From the NCBI GenBank assembly GCA_004213235.1, contig SHAI01000119.1, forward strand, positions 1 to 7,933: a stretch of DNA of 7,933 nt, read 5' to 3'. How positions within the stretch are numbered: position 1 is the stretch's first letter; each line of letters opens with the position of its first letter. This document shows, one piece after another, positions 1 to 6,507 of the stretch. Position numbers and translations under genes: made by a program. The notes under the pieces were generated by a model. That model saw only the letters and a program-made list of their open reading frames with translations. It did no database searches and had not been told where the DNA came from. Source of the stretch: Parvularculaceae bacterium (GTDB taxonomy: Bacteria; Pseudomonadota; Alphaproteobacteria; Caulobacterales; Parvularculaceae).

Positions 1-544
1 GGCGCTCCGGGTCGGTGACGGAGCGTGCCAGAAGGGTATCAATCGCTTGGGGTGACAGGGTGAATTCGGTGCGGCGTAATAATAGCGTGGTGGTCGCCGG
101 CTCGTCGAATTCCAAAAGAACGTCCGCGACATTGGCCGACAGGTCAGATCGCCGGGCGAGCGCCAGGCGATGGGCGGCGCTCCCGTTGCGCGCACACTCT
201 GCGAGCAGTGCGTCGTCAATATGTGGCGCGTTTTCCAGAAAGATGCAGGCGACTTCCGGTTCGTCTTTGAGGATTGCACGCTGGAGCGCCGGGGGGCAGT
301 TGCGCACACCCGCGAGGCGTGTGGCCACGTCGATCCTGATATGGATCTCCACGGTTGCGATGATCTCTAACAGGATATCGCCGGCGAATGCGCGCTGGCC
401 AACGGAGATTTTGCCGGTCGGCATCACCAGGAGATCACACAGCCCGTGCGCCATCCGCTGCCGCTGAACCGCGGCGCGGTTTAATTCGCTCAACTGGTCG
501 CGCGCAGGTGCTGTTTCCGGTCGCGCGAACGGATCATTAGCCAT
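1..544 (-). CDS. DUF2336 domain protein, N-terminal part (runs off left edge)
   Basis: Reading the minus strand from the ATG at 544-542 gives 181 open codons to the window edge. An in-frame TGA lies a few codons upstream of the ATG, so this start is well bounded. The product is alpha-helical and soluble, without a signal peptide. The pattern matches the alphaproteobacterial DUF2336 family, which is built of HEAT-like helical repeats. Visible signs are a segment reading GQRAFAGDILLEII near residue 49, then 'VEIHIRIDVATRLAG', then 'KDEPEVACIFLENAP', and later 'AHRLALARRSDLS'. Family members usually reach 350-400 residues, so about half is missing. The function of the family is not established; its repeats suggest protein-protein binding. 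Family assignment is from recalled motif pattern, not from a search. Confidence 0.85.
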   Translation of the reverse strand, partial: MANDPFARPETAPARDQLSELNRAAVQRQRMAHGLCDLLVMPTGKISVGQRAFAGDILLEIIATVEIHIRIDVATRLAGVRNCPPALQRAILKDEPEVACIFLENAPHIDDALLAECARNGSAAHRLALARRSDLSANVADVLLEFDEPATTTLLLRRTEFTLSPQAIDTLLARSVTDPER

Positions 545-748
545 CAGCTCATAACTCGCTCAGTCGGATTTCCGAGTAAAACCGCCGCCAGATTGCAAAA
601 TTGTTCTTGCCAGAGTGCTAAATTTGGTTGTTCATCGCCGTTTTGGCGGTCGTCCACGAAAAAATCACGACGAGTGTCACCTGGAGAGGGCAGACCAGCG
701 CGCATTTCGCTGTTAAGGTCGCCTGTAGATTATTGTGGGGTCTTGTAC
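545..748. other. Intergenic region between divergent genes
   Basis: This 204-nt gap separates the minus-strand DUF2336 gene from the plus-strand lipoprotein gene, so it should hold both promoters. I see no convincing -35/-10 pair on either strand. A TAGATT-like hexamer at about 726-731 could be a -10 for the lipoprotein gene, but no good -35 precedes it. Open frames continue into this gap from the lipoprotein, but they lack ribosome-binding sites and have shadow-like composition. Confidence 0.4.
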
Positions 749-1048
749 GTGCGACAGTTCATTCTAGGTTTGGTTTGTGTTTTTGCTGCCTTGCTCGGCG
801 GCTGCGTTTCCGATGACGTTGCGGCACTGCGGGACGATCCCCAGTATTCAGCCGGGTTTGGCGATGGCTGCACGACCGCACAGGAGGAGGAGAAAAGCTT
901 CTCCACGAAACGCGTTCAGGATGCATACGCTTTCGAAACGAGCCGCGGTTACAAGGCGGGATGGCGTCAGGGTTACTTCAACTGCCAGAATCCTGTGCGC
1001 GGGCCGGATGATGGCGGGCGCGTCCTCGGCAATGAGGGCACATTCTAA
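749..1048 (+). CDS. Small envelope lipoprotein with a duplicated YxxG motif
   Basis: A 99-residue product. The GTG at 749 is chosen because a GTGGGG ribosome-binding-like stretch (735-740) lies 8 nt upstream and because it starts a compact lipoprotein signal: a short hydrophobic run followed by the lipobox LLGGC with Cys19 as the lipidation site. A TTG two codons upstream (743) is possible but too close to that stretch. The mature part of about 80 residues is polar. It carries two related segments, YSAGFGDGC (from residue 33) and YKAGWRQGYFNC (from residue 68), which look like an internal duplication with Cys41 and Cys79 at matching ends. I recognise no named family with certainty. The aspartate after the lipobox Cys is preceded by V-S, so sorting cannot be inferred. 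Inferred location: periplasmic side of a membrane. Confidence 0.75.
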   Translation: MRQFILGLVCVFAALLGGCVSDDVAALRDDPQYSAGFGDGCTTAQEEEKSFSTKRVQDAYAFETSRGYKAGWRQGYFNCQNPVRGPDDGGRVLGNEGTF

Positions 1049-1222
1049 GGCGGGCTAAATCCGGCAAGTTGGTCTGCCCGAACCTCCCATCGTCCTCCAA
1101 TTGTGGCGAAAAGGTGGCGTGTTCCCGTCAAACGTAAGAGATCCTCCTCTCCTACAACTCATTGTCGCCAAATTTCTCTTCGAAAGTAGGACCCAACGCG
1201 GCTTGGGGCGTTACTAAAAACG

Positions 1223-1228
1223 AGGAGG
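1223..1228 (+). promoter_or_regulatory. Ribosome-binding site AGGAGG
   Basis: A perfect AGGAGG lies 9 nt before the ATG at 1238 and fixes the start of the arginine-rich secreted protein. It is the strongest ribosome-binding site in the window and supports this frame against the other open frames over the same DNA. Confidence 0.85.
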
Positions 1229-1237
1229 GCTTGTTTC

Positions 1238-2002
1238 ATGCGTTCAGTCCTATTTTCACCAGCGGTAAGGGTCGGGCTCTCGGCCTTGTTGGTGGTAACT
1301 ATTTTCGGCGTGGGTACGGCCGAAGCACGTGATGATCGGCGTTCGGTCCAATGCAGCAAGGACGGGGATGACCGGCGCGGCCGTAGTGCACGCAACTCCC
1401 GTGATTGTGAGGATGCCCGTTCCGACAGGCGTCGGTCCGACAAGCACCGTGATAAACGCGGTGAGGTCGATAAAAAGCGCGGAGAAAAAACCCGCGCGAC
1501 AGAGCGCCGCGAGGCGAGCCGGTACCATGACCGTCGCCATGAACGGCGCTATGAGCGTCGCCAGGAACGTCGCCAGGAACGTCGCCAGGAACGGCGCCAA
1601 GAACGGCGGCAAGAACGGCGGCAAGAGCTGCGCCAAGAACGGCGGCAAGAACGGCGGCAAGATCGGCGGCAAGCCCGTCGGCAGGCCGAGCGCTATGATC
1701 GCTACTATGATCGCTATTATGACCGCTACTATGATAGAAGGTATGACCCCTATTATGGCCACAAACGGGTGCGGCACTACCGCAAACGCGGGAGTGAAGT
1801 TGTGTTCCGCCGAAGCATCCCGACCCGCCATGGTGCGCGGATCGTCGTTGTTGAAGAGATCTATTACGGTCGTCGTCGGGCACAGCGGGTCTGTTCGGTC
1901 TTCGTGCGCGGTCGGTATGCGCGTGATGTTCCCTACCGTCGGATCAAACGTGCCGCCTTTAACAATTGTTCGCGACATGCGCGCATTGACATCCGTGCGT
2001 AA
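1238..2002 (+). CDS. Secreted arginine-rich repeat protein
   Basis: A 254-residue product with a Sec signal peptide: Arg2, a hydrophobic stretch to about residue 25, and likely cleavage after AEA at 28-30. The mature part is strikingly basic. Residues 31-100 are rich in Arg, Asp and Lys. Residues 101-148 are twelve tandem four-residue units of type QERR (H/Y/Q-E/D/A-R/L-R). Residues 153-172 are units of type YDRY. Residues 173-254 form a less repetitive, probably folded tail with Val/Ile strands (SEVVFRRSI, ARIVVVEEIYY) and two Cys (219 and 244). The predicted charge is very high, so binding to nucleic acid, LPS or other polyanions after export is a plausible inference, but no function is established. 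The repeat and the low complexity keep all other frames open, so the long antisense frame here is a shadow. A strong terminator follows at 2065. Confidence 0.85.
   Translation: MRSVLFSPAVRVGLSALLVVTIFGVGTAEARDDRRSVQCSKDGDDRRGRSARNSRDCEDARSDRRRSDKHRDKRGEVDKKRGEKTRATERREASRYHDRRHERRYERRQERRQERRQERRQERRQERRQELRQERRQERRQDRRQARRQAERYDRYYDRYYDRYYDRRYDPYYGHKRVRHYRKRGSEVVFRRSIPTRHGARIVVVEEIYYGRRRAQRVCSVFVRGRYARDVPYRRIKRAAFNNCSRHARIDIRA
1538..1681 (+). repeat. 12-nt tandem repeat coding QERR units
   Basis: Twelve consecutive 12-nt units, each close to CAGGAACGTCGC or CAAGAACGGCGG. The first units use CGT CGC and the later ones CGG CGG or CGG CGC, with variants (CTG for one Arg, GAT and GCC for Glu). 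Every unit length is a multiple of three, so copy-number change would not break the frame. Confidence 0.9.
1694..1753 (+). repeat. 12-nt tandem repeat coding YDRY units
   Basis: Five consecutive 12-nt units of type TATGATCGCTAC (three YDRY, then YDRR and YDPY). The period is the same as in the QERR array, from which it is separated by one unit-length spacer (QAER). The two arrays may have grown by the same slippage process. Confidence 0.85.
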
Positions 2003-2036
2003 TCCTTAACGCCCTGATGGATTTCCAATGGGGTTT

Positions 2037-2056
2037 AGGTGAGCGATAAATCACCT
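2037..2056 (+). other. Small hairpin after the arginine-rich gene
   Basis: AGGTGA at 2037-2042 pairs with TCACCT at 2051-2056 around an 8-nt loop. It has no T-run and sits between the stop codon and the strong terminator. It could protect the 3' end of the mRNA, or be chance. Confidence 0.3.
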
Positions 2057-2064
2057 CAATAATC

Positions 2065-2097
2065 AAACCTCGCGAGCTTGGCTTGCGAGGTTTTTTT
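2065..2097 (+). terminator. Intrinsic terminator
   Basis: A 13-bp stem, 2065-2077 with 2081-2093, closed by a TTG loop and containing only one G-T wobble. It is followed by a T-run (seven T at 2091-2097, then C and more T). This is a textbook rho-independent terminator for the arginine-rich gene. The lipoprotein gene downstream must therefore have its own promoter. Confidence 0.95.
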
Positions 2098-2209
2098 CTT
2101 TTTGGCCCGGAAGACGTGACCGCGCCCGGCGTGTCGTCTTATGGTTACTGGAAGACAAGCTTTCTATATGTCACGCGTTCGTGCGAACCGGGTAGAGGAG
2201 ACTGATGCA

Positions 2210-2929
2210 ATGACCGTTGCTAATGGCATGAAGGCCGTTTTGATGTTGTGCGCTTTGGCCTGTCTTGGTGCGTGTGCGACCGGCCCGGCTGATCCTTCGC
2301 GTGGCCCTTCGGAGAACTATGCTGCGGACTCCCTCCTTGGTGAGGCATTGCCGTCCAGCGATGTGCGGGAAATGGCCCGGGCTTTTCTGGCCGCGATGGA
2401 GTCCGGTGCGGCGGGTGCGCGATTCGACTGGCGCGGACCGGCAAGCTTTGGCTGGGTCAAGCCGGGGGCATTAATTCTCGGCAATGTGAAGGCCAGCCCC
2501 TATGACCGGCCGGAATACCCGGCGGGGCTTTATCTGGATGATGCATTAGAGACGGAACTTGGCCTTTATGCCGTTGTGCGCGATGGCAATGTGCGCGGTG
2601 GTCCCTCTACCGATTTCCAGATTATCGATAAGATGCGATCCGGCGACGCCGTTGAGGTCGTGGGCAAGGTTGTCGGTCGGCCATGGTATCTGGTTGAGCG
2701 GGACGGGCGCATTCGTGGCTATATGTATGAAACGCTTCTGCGCAAGGGGCCGGGCTTTGAACTGGAGCTGGCAGGCGGCCCAACGCGCCGGCCGGTGCAA
2801 TGTCGCCGATTTGAACAACGGGTTTCTTATACGGGCCGATCCGACCGTTGGGACGGTGCTGCATGCCGGAGCAATGGCCGATGGGTCCTCGTGCCGGGCA
2901 ATCCAAACAAGCCGCAAAAGCTTTACTAA
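2210..2929 (+). CDS. Lipoprotein: SH3-like domain inside a split 17-kDa surface-antigen domain
   Basis: A 239-residue product. The ATG at 2210 has an AGAGGAGA ribosome-binding site (2194-2201) 8 nt upstream. It starts a lipoprotein signal with lipobox CLGAC and Cys22 as the lipidated residue; an ATG at 2228 is an alternative. Three parts follow. Residues 49-87 (DVREMARAFLAAMESG, then FDWRGP and GWVKPGA) look like the first half of the 17-kDa surface-antigen domain found in RT0821/Lpp0805-like proteins. Residues 119-177 look like a bacterial SH3 domain (VVRDGNVRGGPSTDF, then WYLVERDGRIRGYMYETLL). Residues 197-228 (CRRFEQRVSYTG, then GAACRSNGRWVLV) match the second half of the antigen domain, with Cys198 and Cys219. 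Inferred role: outer-membrane-associated lipoprotein whose SH3 part may bind peptidoglycan. Domain calls are from motif recall. Confidence 0.82.
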   Translation: MTVANGMKAVLMLCALACLGACATGPADPSRGPSENYAADSLLGEALPSSDVREMARAFLAAMESGAAGARFDWRGPASFGWVKPGALILGNVKASPYDRPEYPAGLYLDDALETELGLYAVVRDGNVRGGPSTDFQIIDKMRSGDAVEVVGKVVGRPWYLVERDGRIRGYMYETLLRKGPGFELELAGGPTRRPVQCRRFEQRVSYTGRSDRWDGAACRSNGRWVLVPGNPNKPQKLY

Positions 2930-2956
2930 GGCCTCGCGCGCGAACGTCTTTGGGAT

Positions 2957-2972
2957 CAAGCGATAGCGCTTG
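2957..2972. terminator. Possible convergent-gene terminator hairpin
   Basis: CAAGCG, a 4-nt ATAG loop, and CGCTTG form a perfect 6-bp hairpin in the 107-nt gap between two convergent genes. A symmetric hairpin here could end transcription from both sides, but there is no clear T-run on either side, so the call is weak. Confidence 0.3.
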
Positions 2973-3036
2973 CTTGTGGTTGGCGGCCGGTCCGGGCCCC
3001 ATTGCAACAGGGCGGCGTTGAACCGGCTCCTTCCAA

Positions 3037-5799
3037 TTATCTTAGTTTTCGTGAATGGGCTGGTGCGCGCAATACGGCATTGGCCAGCAGAATATCCAAA
3101 CCATTCATCTGAGCCCGGAACGTTGGGTCCTGGGTGAAGGCAATCACCATACCATCGCCATGGCGCTCGACCACGACAAAGGGTTTGTAGGCAAATTGTT
3201 TCGCCGTTTCTTCCCAAAGATAGCCGCTGGCGAGCAAATCATTCGCACCGACAAAGCGCGCGATATTAACGCCATTGTCCTGCGTTATGGGGGTGTAGAT
3301 ATCCCCGCCATTGATCAAGGTTGCAATTGTCGGTTTTACGCCCGCACCCAGCCAATGGTCAGCATCGACCTGCGCCCGCCCAAGCACGCCCAATGACGGG
3401 TCAGGGCGTTCCTTTGCTGGCTCGGTTGCCTTCGTGGCCGCGGCTTCATTTTCCAGAAGAACGCCGTCCACAAACGCCCCAGCTTTCTCGCCTCTGGATG
3501 GAACGCCGCCCCTGGTGGCGGCATTTTCCCGGCGAATAGATAAAAGATTCGTATCCGGATTGGCGAGCCAGCGTGTGGCCTCGGCGATGGAAATAAGCAC
3601 GCCGCCCCGGCGCACCCAGTCCTGGAGCGCCCTTGTCCCGCTGGTGCCCAGAGCGGTGTCATAACGCCCGCGCGCGCCCGGCAGGATCAGGACATCAAAC
3701 TGATCCAGGCCCTTGTCCCCAAGGTGTGCAACCCGCACCGGCGTTACCGGATAATCCAGGCGACGTTCCAGAACGAACCGCGTGGCACCTGCTTTTAGCG
3801 GATCGGTGGGCGCATCCCAGGCAAGCGCTATATTCGGCGCATCAATGCGCGGCGTGGCTGCACCACCAAAGCTCGGGCCGGCGTCAACCCAGGTGCTCGC
3901 CAGCGCTTGAACATTTGCCCCCGTGTGTGCCGCAATTCTTGCAAGGCGCGTGCGCAAGTCACGATCGTTCGCGGCGGTTTCAAAAATCAGTGTGCCCGCA
4001 GCAAACGTCCGCTCCCCAATCGTCATGGCACTGTCAGCGGATTTTACATGCAGGCCATCGCGCAGGGCATGGGTAAGGAAGCGCACGGCGTTCACATTTC
4101 CCCATTCGACCAGATAGGCGCTTGCTGCGCGCGGGCCCGTGACAACACCCTTCGCGGGGTTCGTGTCAAATGGCTTGAACGTGTCCGAAACCGGCAGGGC
4201 TGCATTGCATACTGCCATATCGACATTATGCGCAACCGGCAGAGACCAGCCGGTGACGTCATAAACGGCAGGACCTAACCCTTTTGCGCGGCGGCGTTCT
4301 TGCTCTTTGATGAATGCGGCGTCCATTGGTGAATCAGAATCCAGCAGGGTACGGATAAGACGTTTCGCTGGCTGTGCGGCGCGAACAATATGCGCCCCGC
4401 GCTTATAAGCCTTCCCGCAGGAGGTGAAGTCATCCTGCGCGGTTTGAACCTTTATGCCTTGCCGGGTGAGAAGTTCCGCAAGCTCCCACGCGGCGACGCT
4501 GTCATCCCGAGCCGGGAAGATATACGTCTTGCGCGGTTCTTTCTGCCCTTCGGTGACGGCCGTCTTGTTATAGTCGTAAAACGTCGCAAGGAGCTCTTTG
4601 CGTTTCGCCGCCGCTGTTTGTGCGGTGGAGATGGATGCAACGAAGTGATTTCGTACCGCATCGCCATAGGTATATCCGGTACCATCCGTGCGCTGGGCTT
4701 TTAGCCCGCGCGGGGAAGCCTGCTCATAGGTGAGTGAAGCGGCTCCATAAAAGGCCGGCCAGGTATCGCCATAGCCAGGGTAAAGTCCGTCATATACGTC
4801 TTTGATGAAATAGGGGAAACCAAACCGGTCGAACCATTTGGCGTTATTGCGCCCGACAGTTTCCACACTGTTTAACTGGCCTTCGGTCAGGTGTGGGTTC
4901 AATGGCTGTGCGGCTGGCGCGAAATAATAGGTGCTGTCCGTCCCCATTTCATGAAGGTCGACAACGATCAGCGGTTTCCAATCCAGGATGGCGGCTGTTT
5001 TACCGCGGCTTTCAGGTTGGGACTGGGTGTACCAATCGCGATTGAGGTCGAACAGATAATGGTTCATCCGGCCCGACGGCCATGGCTCGCGCCGTTCCGC
5101 GGCAATGCGGCTGCCGGAAGGTGCCAAGCCCAACGTATTTTCGAAATGCGATACGAACCGCGCACGTCCGTCCGGGTTTTGCACCGGATCAATGAACACG
5201 ACGGCATTCTTGTGGATCTCCTGGGTCACTGGATCGCCCAGCGCAGCAAGCAGGTGATAGGCCGTATAAAGGGCGGCATCAGTGGTGGAAATTTCATTAC
5301 CGTGTACGGCATATCCCAGCCAGGCCGTGCCCGGTGTCTGGTCGATGAGCAATGCCGCCGCCGCGTCATTGGTCTTGCGCGGATCGGCCAGCGCCTGCAT
5401 CGCGGCTTTTACCTCGCCGAGTTTTTTGATGTTTTCCGCAGAGCCAATAGCGGCATAGGCGAGAGGGCGACCTTGCCAGCTTGTGGCATAGTCAAAAATT
5501 TTCACCCGGTCTGGCGCGGCGGCGGCAAGGGCACGCATGTAACGCAACGCATCAGATGGTGACGTGATCTTTTCGCCCGGCGCATACCCCAGGACCCGCT
5601 TCATTGTCGGAATGTTTGCATCATAGCGCGCGCCCGGCCAAAATTCATTGTCCGCGATCGCGGTGCCTGATGCGGCCCCGGCGTTTTCGACTGGAGTGGG
5701 CATTTGCTGGCTGTAACCGGGGGCCAGTGTCGCAGACATGAATACACAGCCAGCCAGCGCGAAACGCAAAAATGTTCGATACAACATTCGATGCAACAT
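3037..5799 (-). CDS. Exported M14 family zinc carboxypeptidase with GATase-like C-terminal module
   Basis: A 920-residue product. The ATG at 5799 is preceded by GGA 8 nt upstream and begins a Sec signal peptide (MLYRTFLRFALAG, cleavage near residues 30-32). The frame stays open 30 codons further up, but that extension looks non-coding. The peptidase domain spans roughly residues 60-400. HGNE gives zinc ligands His166 and Glu169. NPDGR at 208-212 and NRDW at 253-256 carry the substrate-binding residues. LHEMG gives the third zinc ligand His283, and Glu359 in LTYEQ is the probable catalytic glutamate. All key residues are present, so it should be active on peptides in the periplasm or outside. 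Residues 700-745 (FDVLILPGARGRYD, then LQDWVRRGGVLISI) resemble a class I glutamine-amidotransferase-like fold without an obvious catalytic Cys. The whole is much longer than a minimal carboxypeptidase (about 300 residues). Confidence 0.92.
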   Translation of the reverse strand: MLHRMLYRTFLRFALAGCVFMSATLAPGYSQQMPTPVENAGAASGTAIADNEFWPGARYDANIPTMKRVLGYAPGEKITSPSDALRYMRALAAAAPDRVKIFDYATSWQGRPLAYAAIGSAENIKKLGEVKAAMQALADPRKTNDAAAALLIDQTPGTAWLGYAVHGNEISTTDAALYTAYHLLAALGDPVTQEIHKNAVVFIDPVQNPDGRARFVSHFENTLGLAPSGSRIAAERREPWPSGRMNHYLFDLNRDWYTQSQPESRGKTAAILDWKPLIVVDLHEMGTDSTYYFAPAAQPLNPHLTEGQLNSVETVGRNNAKWFDRFGFPYFIKDVYDGLYPGYGDTWPAFYGAASLTYEQASPRGLKAQRTDGTGYTYGDAVRNHFVASISTAQTAAAKRKELLATFYDYNKTAVTEGQKEPRKTYIFPARDDSVAAWELAELLTRQGIKVQTAQDDFTSCGKAYKRGAHIVRAAQPAKRLIRTLLDSDSPMDAAFIKEQERRRAKGLGPAVYDVTGWSLPVAHNVDMAVCNAALPVSDTFKPFDTNPAKGVVTGPRAASAYLVEWGNVNAVRFLTHALRDGLHVKSADSAMTIGERTFAAGTLIFETAANDRDLRTRLARIAAHTGANVQALASTWVDAGPSFGGAATPRIDAPNIALAWDAPTDPLKAGATRFVLERRLDYPVTPVRVAHLGDKGLDQFDVLILPGARGRYDTALGTSGTRALQDWVRRGGVLISIAEATRWLANPDTNLLSIRRENAATRGGVPSRGEKAGAFVDGVLLENEAAATKATEPAKERPDPSLGVLGRAQVDADHWLGAGVKPTIATLINGGDIYTPITQDNGVNIARFVGANDLLASGYLWEETAKQFAYKPFVVVERHGDGMVIAFTQDPTFRAQMNGLDILLANAVLRAPAHSRKLR

Positions 5800-5833
5800 A
5801 AGTTTTTTCCAATTGCCGCTTCCGCCGCGCGCT

Positions 5834-5874
5834 ATTCTAGCGGCGGGTGTCCTGTTGAATGTTTCACAGAAACA
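5834..5874 (-). promoter_or_regulatory. Probable promoter/operator region of the M14 peptidase
   Basis: On the minus strand a TAGAAT hexamer (5834-5839) resembles a -10 box 34 nt before the peptidase start. The hexamer 17 nt further up is a poor -35 (ACATTC), and it partly overlaps a perfect palindrome TGTTTC-ACA-GAAACA (5860-5874, plus-strand order). A weak -35 joined to a palindrome suggests control by a DNA-binding regulator, but I do not recognise the operator type. Confidence 0.35.
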
Positions 5875-5908
5875 CGCAGGTGCGGTCAAGTCTGAAGTGT
5901 CTGCAATG

Positions 5909-5938
5909 CCGGGCCCTGAATTACCGGGCCCTGAATTA
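5909..5938. repeat. 15-nt tandem duplication carrying the phosphatase stop codon
   Basis: CCGGGCCCTGAATTA occurs twice without spacer (5909-5923 and 5924-5938). On the minus strand the unit reads TAA TTC AGG GCC CGG, so the second plus-strand copy holds the stop codon of the upstream phosphatase and the other copy supplies a second stop in the same frame. Each unit contains the palindrome GGGCCC. Confidence 0.9.
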
Positions 5939-6457
5939 TCCGTGTGCGAGATCGCGGGGACGCTGAAACCGCTTCAGGACACCGCGGCGCAGGGCGATAT
6001 CTGACCATTGGCCAGCGTCGAACTCAAAATGGGCGAGCGCGGCGGTGGGATATTTTTCGGACAGTTTCTGGATCATTGCTGAATTGCTACGCGCAGGGTC
6101 GACCAGTGCGGCGCTTAACTCTTCCATGCCCGGATTATGACCGACGAGCAAAAGCGACCCATGGGCATCACTGGCGGCATGGATCTCGTCCAGCAGGCGC
6201 CGGGCGCTGGCGAGATAAAGCTGATCCTTGAACATAGCTGGCGGGGCCGGTGTTATATTGAGCCGGGATAATGTCTCGCGGGTGCGCGCCGCGCCGGAGC
6301 AATAGATGATGTCCGGCCGCAGGCCTTTCGCCTGCATATATGCGCCCATTAACCCGGCGGCCCGGCGACCGCGTTCATTCAGTGGTCGGTCAAAATCCCG
6401 CTGGGCGCTGGTGGACCAGCTCGATTTTGCATGTCGGAGCAGAAGGAGTGTTTTCAT
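5936..6457 (-). CDS. SixA-like histidine phosphatase family protein
   Basis: A 173-residue cytoplasmic product of the histidine phosphatase (phosphoglycerate-mutase-like) superfamily, small SixA branch. The signature is at the N-terminus (LLLLRHAKSSW) with Arg8 and the phospho-accepting His9. Further family residues are Arg58 in CSGAARTRET, and His107 in VGHNPGMEE with the following Glu pair. The length matches the SixA group (150-180). SixA itself removes phosphate from histidine-containing phosphotransfer domains; for this alphaproteobacterial relative the substrate is unknown. The start has a strong ribosome-binding site, AAGGGGGAG, just upstream of the ATG. The nuclease gene ends 50 nt upstream on the same strand, without an evident terminator, so read-through is possible. 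The peptidase follows 136 nt downstream. Confidence 0.9.
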   Translation of the reverse strand: MKTLLLLRHAKSSWSTSAQRDFDRPLNERGRRAAGLMGAYMQAKGLRPDIIYCSGAARTRETLSRLNITPAPPAMFKDQLYLASARRLLDEIHAASDAHGSLLLVGHNPGMEELSAALVDPARSNSAMIQKLSEKYPTAALAHFEFDAGQWSDIALRRGVLKRFQRPRDLAHG

Positions 6458-6507
6458 GCTCCCCCTTCTACGCTTTCAGGGTGAAGAGGCAATAAATTTG
6501 CGTGGGG

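Noticed and set aside
15..467. Plus-strand open frame of 150 codons at the left end
   Set aside because: It lies antisense to the DUF2336 protein, whose family pattern is clear on the minus strand, and its Arg/Ser-rich composition is typical of a shadow.
1538..1753. CRISPR array
   Set aside because: The 12-nt units are contiguous, without spacers, and encode a regular amino-acid repeat in frame.
1256..1978. Long minus-strand open frame of 240 codons, rich in Pro, Leu, Ile and Thr, antisense to the arginine-rich gene
   Set aside because: The 12-nt repeat keeps every frame open. The plus frame has a perfect ribosome-binding site, a signal peptide and a terminator, while this frame has none and is the mirror of the Arg/Tyr repeats.
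2141..2209. Upstream in-frame ATGs for the SH3/surface-antigen lipoprotein
   Set aside because: They would place a polar, charged stretch in front of the lipoprotein signal and lack a ribosome-binding site, whereas the ATG at 2210 follows AGAGGAGA.
5821..5847. GC-rich hairpin CCGCC...GCTA-TTC-TAGC-GGCGG as a terminator after the phosphatase
   Set aside because: It has a 4-nt bulge and no T-run, and it overlaps the best -10 candidate of the peptidase, so a leader or promoter role is as likely as termination.
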